64,000 bases of DNA from Cryobacterium breve (GCF_027594785.1 NZ_CP075584.1:2046001-2110000), one strand, 5' to 3'. Shown: positions 35,783-45,553, counted from the stretch's first letter. A program made the numbers and translations. Notes: generated from the sequence alone by a model not told the origin.

Positions 35783-36388
35783 ATGGACGACACTTCCCCC
35801 ACGACGGAGACGATGCTCGCCGCCGTCGGCCCGCTCCTGCGCGCGCGGCGCAGCGAGCACGGGATGACACTTGCCGAACTGTCTGGCGCCACCGGCATCT
35901 CGGTCAGCACGCTGTCCCGGCTCGAATCCGGGCAGCGGCGTCCCGCGCTCGAACTCCTGTGGCCGCTGGCTCGCGCCTACGGCGTCCCGCTCGACGAGCT
36001 GGTCGGGGCACCGGAGACGGGTGACCCGCGCATCCACTTGCGACCGACCCGGCATCGCGACCAGACGATCGTGCCGCTGTCCCGCGGCGGTAGTGGCGGG
36101 CCCCAGGCGTTCAAACACCTGATCCCGGCCTCGGTGGCGGAGCGGGAGCCGGATCCGAAAGTGCACGAGGGATACGAGTGGATCTACGTGCTCCGCGGCC
36201 GGCTGCGGCTCGTGCTGGGCGTGCATGACCTCGTGCTCCCGGCCGGGGAGGCCGCCGAGTTCGATACCCGCACGCCGCACTGGTTCGGGAGGGTCGGACC
36301 TGGCGACGTCGAGTTCCTCACCCTCTTCGGCCGTCAGGGCGAGCGGATGCACGTGCGCGCCGCCCCGCCGGGCCGTCTGGGCGAGTGA
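35783..36388 (+). CDS. XRE-family regulator with C-terminal cupin
   Basis: 201 residues. HTH_3 domain in residues ~14-70 (LRARRSEHGMTLAELSGATGISVSTLSRLESGQRRPALELL), then a cupin with HEGYEWIYVLRGRLRLVLG...LPAGEAAEFDTRTPHWFG. Such regulators usually sense a small metabolite through the cupin and act on the adjacent divergent gene, here the methyltransferase. ATG at 35783, 6 nt after CAAGAT. The ligand is unknown. Confidence 0.87.
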   Translation: MDDTSPTTETMLAAVGPLLRARRSEHGMTLAELSGATGISVSTLSRLESGQRRPALELLWPLARAYGVPLDELVGAPETGDPRIHLRPTRHRDQTIVPLSRGGSGGPQAFKHLIPASVAEREPDPKVHEGYEWIYVLRGRLRLVLGVHDLVLPAGEAAEFDTRTPHWFGRVGPGDVEFLTLFGRQGERMHVRAAPPGRLGE

Positions 36389-36447
36389 CTCGCGGCGCGA
36401 TGCGGGGTGGTCGGCCGGGTCACGTCACGGAGGATCGCACACGGGCC

Positions 36448-37215
36448 CTACGAGGGGCGCTGCGCCGGATCACTGAACGGACTCACCGGGCGCCCCAGAG
36501 CCACCCCATCGACGGTGATGTCGACCCGTTCGTTGTAGAACGCGACGAGGCCCGCAATCTCCGCTACAGCGGCAGACGGCCGGGTATAGCTCCAGGCGAC
36601 GTTCGCGAGGTTCGGGTCGTCGACAACATCCCAGTACTGATCGGCCTGCCCCTTATAGGCGCAGACGCTGGTCGTGGTCGTCGCCCGGAGCAACTCAAGC
36701 CTGACGTCGGCCTGCGGGAGGTAGAAGCGCGGAGGGAGCCCCGTTTCGAATAGGAGCACCGGGTGCCGACTCTCGGCCAGGAGGACATCGTTCGCCGACA
36801 CCTGAACGTGCCGACTGCTCGGCAGAGCATCGACGCGGTGGAACGGGTCCCGCGGATGAGCCCAGACGACGATATCCTCCTCCTGCCACCGATCGATCCC
36901 GCCCGGACGCCAACTGAACACGATCCGGTCGCCGAGTCCGGCGAGCATCCACGCTGCGTGCGGAATCACCCGCCCACCCACGACGACATCGAACCACGTC
37001 TGCACCTGGCCCTTCGGGCCGAAGAAGTCGAAGCCGCCGCGCTCCGGCGCCGCACCGGACTCGGAGAGCCGTGTCATATCGATGGTCGCCGGAGAGAACG
37101 CATAGCCGGGAACGGGAAAGCCGTCCTCCCAGAACAGGAGTGGGTCGCGGCTCTCCACCAGTGTCACATCCCCGACGAACGCGCGAACCCACCGCTCGCT
37201 TGGATAGGTCTTCAT
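36448..37215 (-). CDS. Tandem DUF427 domain protein
   Basis: 255 residues with two copies of the ~90-residue DUF427 domain, beginning with WVRAFVGDVTLVESRDPLLFWEDG and VQVSANDVLLAESRHPVLLFETG. The SVCAYKGQADQYWDVV...WSYTRP signature is intact in the second copy. DUF427 is found across actinobacteria and fungi; the function is unproven. ATG at 37215. A longer reading frame upstream runs through the tRNA gene and is an artefact. Confidence 0.85.
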   Translation of the reverse strand: MKTYPSERWVRAFVGDVTLVESRDPLLFWEDGFPVPGYAFSPATIDMTRLSESGAAPERGGFDFFGPKGQVQTWFDVVVGGRVIPHAAWMLAGLGDRIVFSWRPGGIDRWQEEDIVVWAHPRDPFHRVDALPSSRHVQVSANDVLLAESRHPVLLFETGLPPRFYLPQADVRLELLRATTTTSVCAYKGQADQYWDVVDDPNLANVAWSYTRPSAAVAEIAGLVAFYNERVDITVDGVALGRPVSPFSDPAQRPS

Positions 37216-37303
37216 AGAGGTCTCCCTCGCTCGACTGTCCTGATGCGGACAGTCTCCCCCTCCGACCCTGCCGGGAAAAGGGTCGCGGGGAATACCGCGG
37301 CGG

Positions 37304-37338
37304 AAAAAAAGAAGCGGCCCACCGAAGTGAGCCGCTTT
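37304..37338 (-). terminator. Intrinsic terminator of tRNA-Arg
   Basis: On the minus strand the stem AAGCGGC/GCCGCTT (37331-37337 with 37312-37318) is followed by seven T (37304-37310). It lies 8 nt beyond the tRNA 3' end. This is the clearest rho-independent terminator in the window. Confidence 0.85.
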
Positions 37339-37345
37339 CATACTG

Positions 37346-37418
37346 TGCGCCCGAAGGGATTCGAACCCCCAACCTTCTGATCCGTAGTCAGATGCTCTAT
37401 CCGTTGAGCTACGAGCGC
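37346..37418 (-). tRNA. tRNA-Arg (anticodon ACG)
   Basis: A 73-nt cloverleaf: acceptor GCGCTCG pairs with CGGGCGC (one G-U), the anticodon stem TCTGA/TCAGA encloses loop CTACGGA with anticodon ACG, and the T arm GGGGGTTCGAATCCC is standard. CCA is not encoded. The A34 is the substrate for TadA. Followed by an intrinsic terminator. Confidence 0.95.
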
Positions 37419-37450
37419 ATGTGCCAGGCGAAATCCTTCGCGAAGACAAC

Positions 37451-38905
37451 TTAGAAACTATAACAGATTTCCGGGCCCCTCCCGTTCGAGGGCTTGCGAG
37501 AGACACCGGATGCAGCGTTTAAAGTGTGCTCGCCTGCCACCGGTGTCGCGGCATCCGCCACGCTCTTCGGGGTGCGGATGCCGAGCCAGGAGACGAGGGC
37601 GCCGGCGAACATCAGGGAGGCGGTGACCGCCAGGACCCGCTGGAACCCGGCGACGCCGAGCTGCTCGCCGGCGATCGTGCCGGCGAGGGCGATCATGATG
37701 AGTCCGGCGACCCGGGAGACGGCGTTGTTGATCGCCGAGCCGATTCCGGCCTGCTCTGGGCGGATGGAGCCGAGCACGGCGCCGGTCAGGGGCGCCACCG
37801 TGACGGCGAGCCCGAGGCCCACGACGGCGATGCCGGGGATCACGGTGCGCCAGACATCCACCGGGGGAACGGCGAGGGTGAGGAGGAGGAAACCGCTGCC
37901 CGCCACGATCGGGCCCAGGGTCATGAAGAGTCGCGGGCCGAACCGGCCCGCGAGCCCGCCGAACAGCGTCGAGAAGAACAGCATCATCAGGGTCGCCGGG
38001 ATGCCCGCGAGTCCCGCGCTCGTCGCCGAGAGGCCACCGACCTGCTGCAGGTAGACGGCGAAGATGAAGAAGCCGAGGCTCAGGGCGCCGTAGATGCCGA
38101 CGGTCGCGAGGTTGCCCGCCCAGAAATTGCGCGCCCGGAAGAGGCCGAGGGGCATCATCGGGTGCGGTGCGCGGGCCTCCCACCAGATGAAGGCGGCGAG
38201 GGAAAGCAACCCGATGACAAGAGGCAGGAAGACGACGGGGCTGCCCCAGCCGAGCCTGCCCTGCTCGATGAGCGCGAAGACGGGACCGCCCAGGCCGACG
38301 ACGGCGAGGCAGGCACCGGCGACGTCGATCCGGGCCGCCGGACCGGTGCGCGCCGGTTCCCGCACCCCGGCGAGCACGACGAGGGTCACCACGATCGGCA
38401 GCACGTTGATCGCGAAGACGAGTCGCCAGCTGCTCGTGTCGACGAGGATGCCGCCGAGGATGGGGCCGGCGATGCCCGCGATGCCGGTCCAGCCGGTCCA
38501 GGCTCCGATCGCCCGGCCCTGGGCCGGTCCTCTGAACGTCGAGGTGATGAGTGCGAGGGAGCTCGGGACGAGCAGGGCGGCTGCAGCGCCCTGCAGGATG
38601 CGCGCGACGACGAGCGCGGCGCCCCAGGGAGCGACGGCGCACGCGAGCGAGGTGATCCCGAACCAGATCAGGCCGACCCGCAGCACGCGGATCCGGCCGA
38701 AGGTGTCCGAGAGTGAGCCGGCCACGAGGATCAGGGCGCCGAGGGAGAGCAGGTAGCCGTCGACGACCCACTGCTGCAGGGTGAGTCCGCCGCCGAGTTC
38801 GCGCGAGATCGCGGGGAGTGCGACGTTGATGATCGAACCGTCGAGAAAGGCGACGAAGGAGGAGAGGATGGCGACGATCAGGATACGGCGTTCGCGAGGA
38901 GTCAC
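37451..38905 (-). CDS. MFS transporter, DHA2 (EmrB/QacA) family
   Basis: About 484 residues and 14 TM helices. The DHA2 signatures SSFVAFLDGSIINVALPAI in TM1 and GSLSDTFGRIRVLR in the 2-3 loop (motif A) are present, with motif C-like GWTGIAGIAGPILGGIL in TM5. Such proteins export drugs or metabolites with proton antiport. A GTG at 38905 (TPRERRILIV) is chosen; an in-frame GTG at 38947 would add 14 residues. It begins 84 bp from the divergent flavoprotein gene. The substrate is unknown. Confidence 0.88.
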   Translation of the reverse strand: MTPRERRILIVAILSSFVAFLDGSIINVALPAISRELGGGLTLQQWVVDGYLLSLGALILVAGSLSDTFGRIRVLRVGLIWFGITSLACAVAPWGAALVVARILQGAAAALLVPSSLALITSTFRGPAQGRAIGAWTGWTGIAGIAGPILGGILVDTSSWRLVFAINVLPIVVTLVVLAGVREPARTGPAARIDVAGACLAVVGLGGPVFALIEQGRLGWGSPVVFLPLVIGLLSLAAFIWWEARAPHPMMPLGLFRARNFWAGNLATVGIYGALSLGFFIFAVYLQQVGGLSATSAGLAGIPATLMMLFFSTLFGGLAGRFGPRLFMTLGPIVAGSGFLLLTLAVPPVDVWRTVIPGIAVVGLGLAVTVAPLTGAVLGSIRPEQAGIGSAINNAVSRVAGLIMIALAGTIAGEQLGVAGFQRVLAVTASLMFAGALVSWLGIRTPKSVADAATPVAGEHTLNAASGVSRKPSNGRGPEICYSF

Positions 38906-38988
38906 CCGGCAATTCAACCCCGGATCCCGGTTGAAGTGAACCCGCACCCGGGGTAGCCGGTGCGCGGAGCAGGTGCCACACTGGCGCC

Positions 38989-39723
38989 ATGACCCCGAGC
39001 CGCAACACCCAGGCCTCCTACGACTACTCCGGACTGCGCGCCCTGTTCATCAACTGCACGCTCAAGCGCAGCCCCGAAGCGAGCAACACCCAGGCGATCA
39101 TCGACCTGAGCATGAACCTGATGCACGAGCAGGGCGTGTACGCCGAGACGCTCCGGGCGATCGACCACGACATCGCGACCGGCGTCTATCCCGACATGAC
39201 CGAGCACGGCTCGAAGACGGATGCCTGGCCGGCGCTCTTCGACAAGGTCAGGACCGCGGACATCCTCGTGATCGGCGGCCCGATCTGGCTCGGCGACAAC
39301 AGTTCCGTGACGAAGCGCGTGATCGAGCGGCTCTACGCGATGAGCGGGGAGTTCAACGACAAGGGCCAGTACGTCTACTACGGCAAGGTCGGCGGCGCCA
39401 TCATCACCGGCAACGAGGACGGTGTGAAGCACTGCTCGTCGAACATCCTCTACAGCCTGCAGCACATCGGATACTCGATCCCGCCCGCCGCGGACGCCGG
39501 CTGGATCGGCGAGATCGGGCCGGGGCCGAGCTACCTGGATGCCGGGTCCGGCGGCCCCGGAAATGACTTCACCAACCGCAACACGACCTTCATGACCTGG
39601 AACCTGATGCACCTCGCGGCGATCCTGAAGGCCAACGGCGGCTTCCCCGCCTATGGGAATCTCCGCAAGGACTGGGACTCCGGAGAGCGCTTCGGCTTCG
39701 AACCCAACCCCGAGTACCGCTGA
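38989..39723 (+). CDS. Flavodoxin-like NADPH-dependent oxidoreductase
   Basis: 244 residues. The FMN phosphate loop LKRSPEASNT near residue 26, the ILVIGGPIWLGDNSSVTKRVIERL segment and GKVGGAIITGNEDGVKH match the NADPH-dependent FMN reductase fold (flavodoxin-like). CACACT lies 6 nt upstream of the ATG, a possible degenerate -10. Divergent from the MFS exporter, a pairing seen in quinone or drug detoxification loci, though this is only suggestive. Confidence 0.82.
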   Translation: MTPSRNTQASYDYSGLRALFINCTLKRSPEASNTQAIIDLSMNLMHEQGVYAETLRAIDHDIATGVYPDMTEHGSKTDAWPALFDKVRTADILVIGGPIWLGDNSSVTKRVIERLYAMSGEFNDKGQYVYYGKVGGAIITGNEDGVKHCSSNILYSLQHIGYSIPPAADAGWIGEIGPGPSYLDAGSGGPGNDFTNRNTTFMTWNLMHLAAILKANGGFPAYGNLRKDWDSGERFGFEPNPEYR

Positions 39724-39816
39724 CCCGGCAACCGGCCCGCCGCCCCGAACCCCGCACGATCACCGCCGACCTGAAGGACCCAGACAACTCCAGAACAGTC
39801 CCCCGAGGAGGAGCGC

Positions 39817-41436
39817 ATGTCCACAGCAGTGACCCTCGACGACGAACAGCACCCGGGCGCCGACCCGGGTCTGGGAATGCCCCTGCGCTCCGTTGCACTC
39901 CCCCGGGGACGACTCGACGTCCGCGTCACCGGCGGGCTCGTGCGCGGGGTGCACGAGGACGGGATCCTGGCCTGGCGAGGGATCCCGTATGCGGCGCCGC
40001 CGGTCGGCGAAGGGCGCTTCCGGGCGCCGCGTCCCGTGGAACCGTGGACGGGCATCCGTGACGCCTCGAAGTTCGGCAAGATCGCCTCGCAACCGCACCG
40101 CGGGCAGTTTCGCGCGCACGGGCCGCGCAGGCCCTCGGGAGAAGACTGCCTGACCATCAACGTCATTCGACCGGCCGCGGCGCACCCACGGCGCCTCGGC
40201 CTGCCGGTGATGGTATTCATTCACGGCGGCGGCTACAGCGTGGGTTCCTCCCAGGACTTCACCGGCCGCGGCGAGCGCTTCGTGCGGAGCGGCCGCATCG
40301 TCTACGTGAGCTTCAACTACCGCCTGGGGGCGCTCGGCTACATCGACTTCACCCGGTACTCGACACCGGAGCACCCTCTCGAGAGCAATCTCGGGTTGCG
40401 CGACCAGGTTGCCGCCCTCCGCTGGGTGCGGGACAACATCCGCGCCTTCGGCGGCAACCCGAACAACGTCACCGTGTTCGGGGAATCCGCGGGTGGAAAC
40501 GCGGTCGTCACGCTGATGGCGACGCCGGCGGCCGAGGGGCTCTTCGCGCGCGCAATCGCCCAGAGCTCGCCATCGAACGCCGCGTTCTCGCGCGAACTCA
40601 CGGATGCCTGGGCCGAGGAGGTCGTCGAGGAGTTGCGCACGCTCACGGAAGCCGACGCCGGAGCGGTCGGCCTGGCGCCGGACCAGCTGCTCACGATGGC
40701 ACCGGCCGACGTGATCTCCCAGGCCGCCGTCGCGGTGCAGACCCGGACCCCGGACTCGAACCCGGGCACCTTCTGCCTCGTGCCCGTCGTCGACGGGGAC
40801 TTCCTGCCGGAACGCCCGGTCGACGCCTTCCGCGCCGGCCGCGAACACCGGGTCCCGCTCATCATCGGCTCCAACGAGAGGGAAGGCACCCTCTTCCGCG
40901 GCAGGGTCGACATTCTGCCGCGCTCGGCCCCCCGGATCAACGCCATCTTCGACCAGGCGCCGGAGAGCGCGCACGAGGCGATGCGCGCGGCGTACGCGGG
41001 GTTGTCGCCGTTGCGCGGCTCCGTCGATTTCGGCAGCGACTTCGTGTTCTGGTACCCGAGCCTGCAGCTCGGCGAGCTGCACTCGAGGATCGCGCCGGTG
41101 TACGTCTACCGTTTCGACCTCGCGCCGCGCCTGATGCACATGCTCGGCTTCGGCGCGACCCACGGCATCGAGCTCTTCGCGCTGTTCGACCAGGCCGACC
41201 TGCCCGTCGCCCGGATCATGAGCGTGCTCGGCGGTCGCGAGCACTTCATCAACGCGGGCGAGCGGATGCGCCGGAACTGGCTGCACTTCGCGGTCACGGG
41301 CCGTCCCGACGCAGGCTGGCCCCGCTTCACCGAGGAGGACCGCCTGACCCTCATCATCGACGCGGCGGACCGCGTCGAGTCGGATCCCCGCGGGGACCGG
41401 CGGGCGGTCTGGCAGGAATTCCTGCCCGACTGGTGA
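39817..41436 (+). CDS. Type B carboxylesterase
   Basis: 539 residues, alpha/beta hydrolase. The oxyanion hole HGGGY, the nucleophile Ser in FGESAGGNAV (near residue 224) and DFVFWYP...THGIELFALF near the His region match the carboxylesterase/para-nitrobenzyl esterase family. No signal peptide is seen, so it is probably cytoplasmic. AGGAGG lies 9 nt upstream of the ATG. The natural ester is unknown. Confidence 0.88.
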   Translation: MSTAVTLDDEQHPGADPGLGMPLRSVALPRGRLDVRVTGGLVRGVHEDGILAWRGIPYAAPPVGEGRFRAPRPVEPWTGIRDASKFGKIASQPHRGQFRAHGPRRPSGEDCLTINVIRPAAAHPRRLGLPVMVFIHGGGYSVGSSQDFTGRGERFVRSGRIVYVSFNYRLGALGYIDFTRYSTPEHPLESNLGLRDQVAALRWVRDNIRAFGGNPNNVTVFGESAGGNAVVTLMATPAAEGLFARAIAQSSPSNAAFSRELTDAWAEEVVEELRTLTEADAGAVGLAPDQLLTMAPADVISQAAVAVQTRTPDSNPGTFCLVPVVDGDFLPERPVDAFRAGREHRVPLIIGSNEREGTLFRGRVDILPRSAPRINAIFDQAPESAHEAMRAAYAGLSPLRGSVDFGSDFVFWYPSLQLGELHSRIAPVYVYRFDLAPRLMHMLGFGATHGIELFALFDQADLPVARIMSVLGGREHFINAGERMRRNWLHFAVTGRPDAGWPRFTEEDRLTLIIDAADRVESDPRGDRRAVWQEFLPDW

Positions 41437-41610
41437 TCGCCGGTCCCTCCCGCGGCCCAGAAACATGCGAAACCGGAACATTCGGCAGGTGCGGGCCGCG
41501 GGAAACAGGGGTAGAACGATGTCAATCACGATCGCTCACCGCTGAGGGACCGCGTTCGTCCTGTTCCGCCCTGTTGCCGACCCCGGTCGGCCCTCCTGTG
41601 GGGAGTACTG

Positions 41611-43395
41611 ATGACCGATAGCGCTTCGTCCCAAGCCGGCGAGAAACGTTCCGACCAGGTCGACAGCAAGGGCCTGAAAGGCGGGGCGCTCGGCCTGCTG
41701 TCGAGCGTGGTCGTCGGAATGGCGTCGACCGCCCCCGCGTACAGCCTCGCCGCGAGCCTCGGCTTCATTGTCGCAAGCGGCGGAGCCCTCCTCGCGGGCG
41801 TCAAGGCGCCGGGGATCGTACTTCTCGCCTTCGTGCCGATGTACCTCATAGCCGTCGCATACCAGGAACTTAACAAGGCGGAACCTGACTGCGGAACGAC
41901 GTTCACCTGGGCCACCCGAGCGTTCGGCCCGATCACCGGCTGGCTCGGCGGCTGGGGCATCATCGCCGCAGACGTCATCGTGATGGCCAACCTCGCCCAG
42001 GTCGCCGGCTCGTACTCCTTCACCTTCATGGGCGACCTCGGACTGACCGGTGTCGCCGACCTCGCGAACGACCAGTTCTGGTCGACGGTCGCCGGCGTGA
42101 TCTGGATCGTGATCATGACCTGGATCTGCTACCGCGGCATCGAACTCTCCGCCCGCATCCAGTACGTGCTCCTCGGCATCGAGGTCGTCGCACTGATCAT
42201 TTTCGCGGTCTTCGCCCTCATCCGCGTTTACACCGGGAGTGCGGAAAGCTACTCGCTGACCCCGACACTCGACTGGTTCAACCCGTTCACGCTTGACTTC
42301 GGCAGCGTGATCGCCCCGGCCGTGCTGACCGCCGTGTTCATCTACTGGGGCTGGGACACGGCCGTCTCGGTCAATGAGGAGACGGCCGATCCGGCGAAGA
42401 CTCCCGGCCGCGCAGCCATCATCAGCACCCTGTTGCTCCTCGGCACCTACGCCCTCGTGACCGTCGCGGCGGTCGCCTTCGCGGGCGTCGGCACCGACGG
42501 CGTTGGGCTCGGCAACGACGCGAACTCGGCGGACGTCTTCGCCGCGATCGGGCCGGCCCTGTTCGGCGACAGCACCCTCGGCAACCTCGCCATGCTCCTC
42601 CTCTCCGCGTCGATCCTCACCTCGGCCTCCGCGTCGACGCAGACCACGATCCTGCCGACCGCACGCACGGCGCTGTCGATGGGCGTCTACCGCGCCCTGC
42701 CCGCGCGCTTCGCGAAGATCCACCCGCGGTACCTGACGCCGACCTGGGCCACGCTCGCCATGGGTGGCATCTCGATCGGGTTCTACCTGCTCTTCACACT
42801 GATCAGTGTCCAGCTGCTCGGGGCGCTGATCGGCTCCGTCGGCCTGATGATCGCCTTCTACTACGGGCTCACCGGTTTCGCGTGCGTCTGGTATTACCGC
42901 AGGTCGATGTGGTCGTCGTTCCGGAACGTGATCATGCGGGGCCTCTTCCCGCTGCTCGGCGGCCTGATGCTGACCGCCGCCTTCGTCTACGGGCTGCAGC
43001 AGTACGCCACGGTCGACTGGCTCACCGACGACAACGGGAACAACGTCACGATCTTCGGCATCGGCGCCGTCGCCGTCGTCGGGATCGGCGCTCTGGTGCT
43101 CGGCGTGATCGTGATGCTGATCTGGTGGGCGATCAACCCGAATTTCTTCCGCGGCCGCACCCTGCCACGCCAGACCGACGACCTCGTGCTCGCCACGACA
43201 GAAGCGGAGTCGATTGCACGGTTCGGCCTGCCGGACTCCGGCCTGATGCCGACCATGATCGCGCCGGACCTGTCGAACCTTCCGCCCGGCCAGACGGCCG
43301 TCAACGCCGAAACCGGCGAGGAGGTCACCAGGCCCGGCGCACTGCCCCCGACCGACACGAAACGGCATCCCCGCGCCGAGACCGACGACGAATAG
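41611..43395 (+). CDS. APC-superfamily amino acid permease
   Basis: 594 residues and 12 TM helices. The first segment SSVVVGMASTAPAYSLAASLGFIVASGG and FTWATRAFGPITGWLGGWG are typical of APC permeases, with a long acidic cytoplasmic C-terminus. AGGGxSTA-like substrate-binding loops are present but specificity cannot be assigned. GGGGAG lies upstream of the ATG at 41611. No obvious partner gene. Confidence 0.88.
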   Translation: MTDSASSQAGEKRSDQVDSKGLKGGALGLLSSVVVGMASTAPAYSLAASLGFIVASGGALLAGVKAPGIVLLAFVPMYLIAVAYQELNKAEPDCGTTFTWATRAFGPITGWLGGWGIIAADVIVMANLAQVAGSYSFTFMGDLGLTGVADLANDQFWSTVAGVIWIVIMTWICYRGIELSARIQYVLLGIEVVALIIFAVFALIRVYTGSAESYSLTPTLDWFNPFTLDFGSVIAPAVLTAVFIYWGWDTAVSVNEETADPAKTPGRAAIISTLLLLGTYALVTVAAVAFAGVGTDGVGLGNDANSADVFAAIGPALFGDSTLGNLAMLLLSASILTSASASTQTTILPTARTALSMGVYRALPARFAKIHPRYLTPTWATLAMGGISIGFYLLFTLISVQLLGALIGSVGLMIAFYYGLTGFACVWYYRRSMWSSFRNVIMRGLFPLLGGLMLTAAFVYGLQQYATVDWLTDDNGNNVTIFGIGAVAVVGIGALVLGVIVMLIWWAINPNFFRGRTLPRQTDDLVLATTEAESIARFGLPDSGLMPTMIAPDLSNLPPGQTAVNAETGEEVTRPGALPPTDTKRHPRAETDDE

Positions 43396-43493
43396 CCGGC
43401 GGGTGATCGAATGGTTCTGTCCTCAACAGATACCTGATCAACGGGAGTTTCCACAGACCTGAGCCTTGCTCAGAGAGTGTCGGTGGTCGGTCG

Positions 43494-43499
43494 TAACGT
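43494..43499 (+). promoter_or_regulatory. -10 box, leaderless start of the DUF222/HNH gene
   Basis: TAACGT, then 6 nt (GAGGGC) to the ATG at 43506. Confidence 0.5.
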
Positions 43500-43505
43500 G
43501 AGGGC

Positions 43506-45491
43506 ATGACCACCCTCCCGGTATCGCCCGCTACATCCGATCAGCCGTATCGCGACCGGGTGTTCGGCGAGTCGGTGCAGGGCGGCCCGGCGCTGGATAA
43601 CCCGGTGCTGGATAACCCGGTGCTGGATAACCCGGGGCAGGGCCGCCCGGTACTAAATAACCCGGGGCAGGGCGGCGGTGTGCTCGCCGGCTTGCGGTCG
43701 CTGGCGGATGTCATCGCCGGGCTCGGTGGCTCGTCGACGATTGTCGACGCGCTCACCGACGAGGCCGTGCTGGAAGGACAGGTGTTCATCGCCAGGGCCC
43801 GGCGGGCCCTCGACACACAGGCGGCCTGGTTCGCGGCGACCCTCGCCCGCCGGTCCCGGCCCGAACTCGGCGGGAAGGGCCTCGCCGCCCGGAAGGGCTT
43901 CCGGACCCCGGAGGACCTGCTGCAGTCGATCTCCGGGTCGAGCAAGGGCGATGCCGTCAAGCTCCTCGGGGTGGGCAGGCTACTGGCCGAGGCCGACGCC
44001 GCCGAGAAGGCCGCCCGGGAAGCCGCCGAGGCCCAGAAGCTGCTCGATGGCACACCGACTCTCGACGGGCAGGGCGGGCACGGCGGGAGCGATGGGCTCG
44101 ATGGGCAGGGCGGGAACAGCGAGCAACCGCCCCTCGATGGGACCGCCCCGAACGTGCCACCGGTTCCGGCGGCCGCGGTGCCGCCGTGGCACGCCCCGAT
44201 CGGCCGGGCCCTCGCCGAGGGCTGGCTCAGCGTCGAGAAGGCAGACGCGCTCCGCAAAGGTCTCGGCGACCTAGATCGGGCGATCACCCCGGAGAAACTC
44301 GCCAGCGCCCTCACCCGGCTCCTCACGGAGGCACGAACCCTGAACGCCGACCAGCTGTTCAAACGGGCCAGAAGGGTGCGGGACGTACTCGATGAGGCTG
44401 GCATCGCCGCCCGCGAGAAAGCCGCCTACGACGACCGGTCCCTGCGGTTCTACCGGCTCCACACGGGGCAGGTCCGCCTGGTCGGCCTGTTCGCCCCGGA
44501 AGACGGCGAATACCTGATGCAGACCTACGACGCCATCACCAGCCCAAGGCGTGGCGGGGTCCGTTTCGTCGACAAGGAGCAGGCCGCGTGGGCGAAGCGG
44601 GTACAGGACGACCCGCGCACGACCGAGCAGCTCACCGCCGACGCATTCCTCGCCCTGACCAAACTCGGCGTCAAGGCCGACCCGAAACGCATCGCCGGCG
44701 GCCGCAGCCCCGCCGTGCGCATGGTCACCATCCGCCCCAGGAACACCACACCCACCGGGGCGATATCGACAGGGTCGTCGCCCGCCGGGCCAGCGGCGAC
44801 CGACGCCGCACCGACCGGGACCGCACCCACCGGCGCCTCACAGTCCGAGACCACACCCACAGGGATCGCGTCGACCGGGGCCGCACCCACGAGCACCGCA
44901 CCGACCGGGACCACCCAGGTCAGCACCGCGTCTATCGGGGCCGCAGCCGGTGGCACTGAAACGGGCGGCCCAACTCTGGCCGCGGATGCACTCGCCTCCG
45001 ACGCCGCTGCGGGCCCCGAAACTGAGACGCCCACGCTCCAGCCGGGCTTCATCGAGGGGACCGCGGTCACGGTCTCGGCCGAGACCGTGGAACGGAACCG
45101 GTGCGACAGCGGACTCCTGGACGTCACCTTCGACGACCACGGGAGGGGTGTCGACCTCGGCCGGGAACAACGCACCTTCAGCCCCGCCCAACGCGCCGCC
45201 CTCGCCCTTCGCGACGGCGGCTGCATGTGGCCCGGCTGCGACCGACCACCCTCCTGGACCGAAACCCACCACATCCGACACTGGAAAGACGACAGGGGCG
45301 AGACCAACCTGGCCGACGGGATCCTGCTCTGCCGGTCCGACCACCTCAGACTCCACAACGAACACTGGCACATCACCCGAGACCACACCGGCCAGTACTG
45401 GCTCACCCCGCCACCCGGACTCGACCCCGACCATCAACCCGTCCTCCTGACCAGCAAGAACCCAGTCCTGCCGGTTGATGGCCGGTTCTGA
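43506..45491 (+). CDS. DUF222 / HNH endonuclease-like protein (13E12 repeat family)
   Basis: 661 residues. The DUF222 helical domain lies in residues ~60-400, and a C-terminal HNH nuclease motif DGGCMWPGCDRPPSW..THHIRHWKDD...LADGILLCRSDHLRLHNEHW has all Cys/His ligands and the catalytic His. Such genes are multicopy in Actinobacteria and their role is unclear. The N-terminus has three tandem LDNPV units from a 15-bp DNA repeat (~43595-43640), and a Thr/Pro/Ala-rich spacer (residues ~410-500) is built from APTG-type units. Leaderless start. Confidence 0.88.
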   Translation: MTTLPVSPATSDQPYRDRVFGESVQGGPALDNPVLDNPVLDNPGQGRPVLNNPGQGGGVLAGLRSLADVIAGLGGSSTIVDALTDEAVLEGQVFIARARRALDTQAAWFAATLARRSRPELGGKGLAARKGFRTPEDLLQSISGSSKGDAVKLLGVGRLLAEADAAEKAAREAAEAQKLLDGTPTLDGQGGHGGSDGLDGQGGNSEQPPLDGTAPNVPPVPAAAVPPWHAPIGRALAEGWLSVEKADALRKGLGDLDRAITPEKLASALTRLLTEARTLNADQLFKRARRVRDVLDEAGIAAREKAAYDDRSLRFYRLHTGQVRLVGLFAPEDGEYLMQTYDAITSPRRGGVRFVDKEQAAWAKRVQDDPRTTEQLTADAFLALTKLGVKADPKRIAGGRSPAVRMVTIRPRNTTPTGAISTGSSPAGPAATDAAPTGTAPTGASQSETTPTGIASTGAAPTSTAPTGTTQVSTASIGAAAGGTETGGPTLAADALASDAAAGPETETPTLQPGFIEGTAVTVSAETVERNRCDSGLLDVTFDDHGRGVDLGREQRTFSPAQRAALALRDGGCMWPGCDRPPSWTETHHIRHWKDDRGETNLADGILLCRSDHLRLHNEHWHITRDHTGQYWLTPPPGLDPDHQPVLLTSKNPVLPVDGRF

Positions 45492-45523
45492 TCCGCACGA
45501 AGCTCACCTCGTCACGTTCACAG

Positions 45524-45553
45524 CACCGCACCGCACCGCACCGCACCGCACCG
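45524..45553. repeat. Six-unit CACCG tandem repeat
   Basis: Six consecutive copies of the 5-mer CACCG (45524-45553), then CACTG. It lies 33 bp after the stop of the HNH gene. A 5-bp unit in a non-coding gap could change length readily. Confidence 0.8.

Noticed and set aside
37216..37506. N-terminal extension of the DUF427 protein
   Set aside because: The extension translates the tRNA-Arg gene (a typical SSTDRASDYGSEGWGFESL-like string) and its terminator, so it is not coding.
43506..45491. Mobile element or intein based on the HNH motif
   Set aside because: The DUF222-HNH layout is a known free-standing actinobacterial family; no transposase, splice junctions or flanking target duplications are seen.
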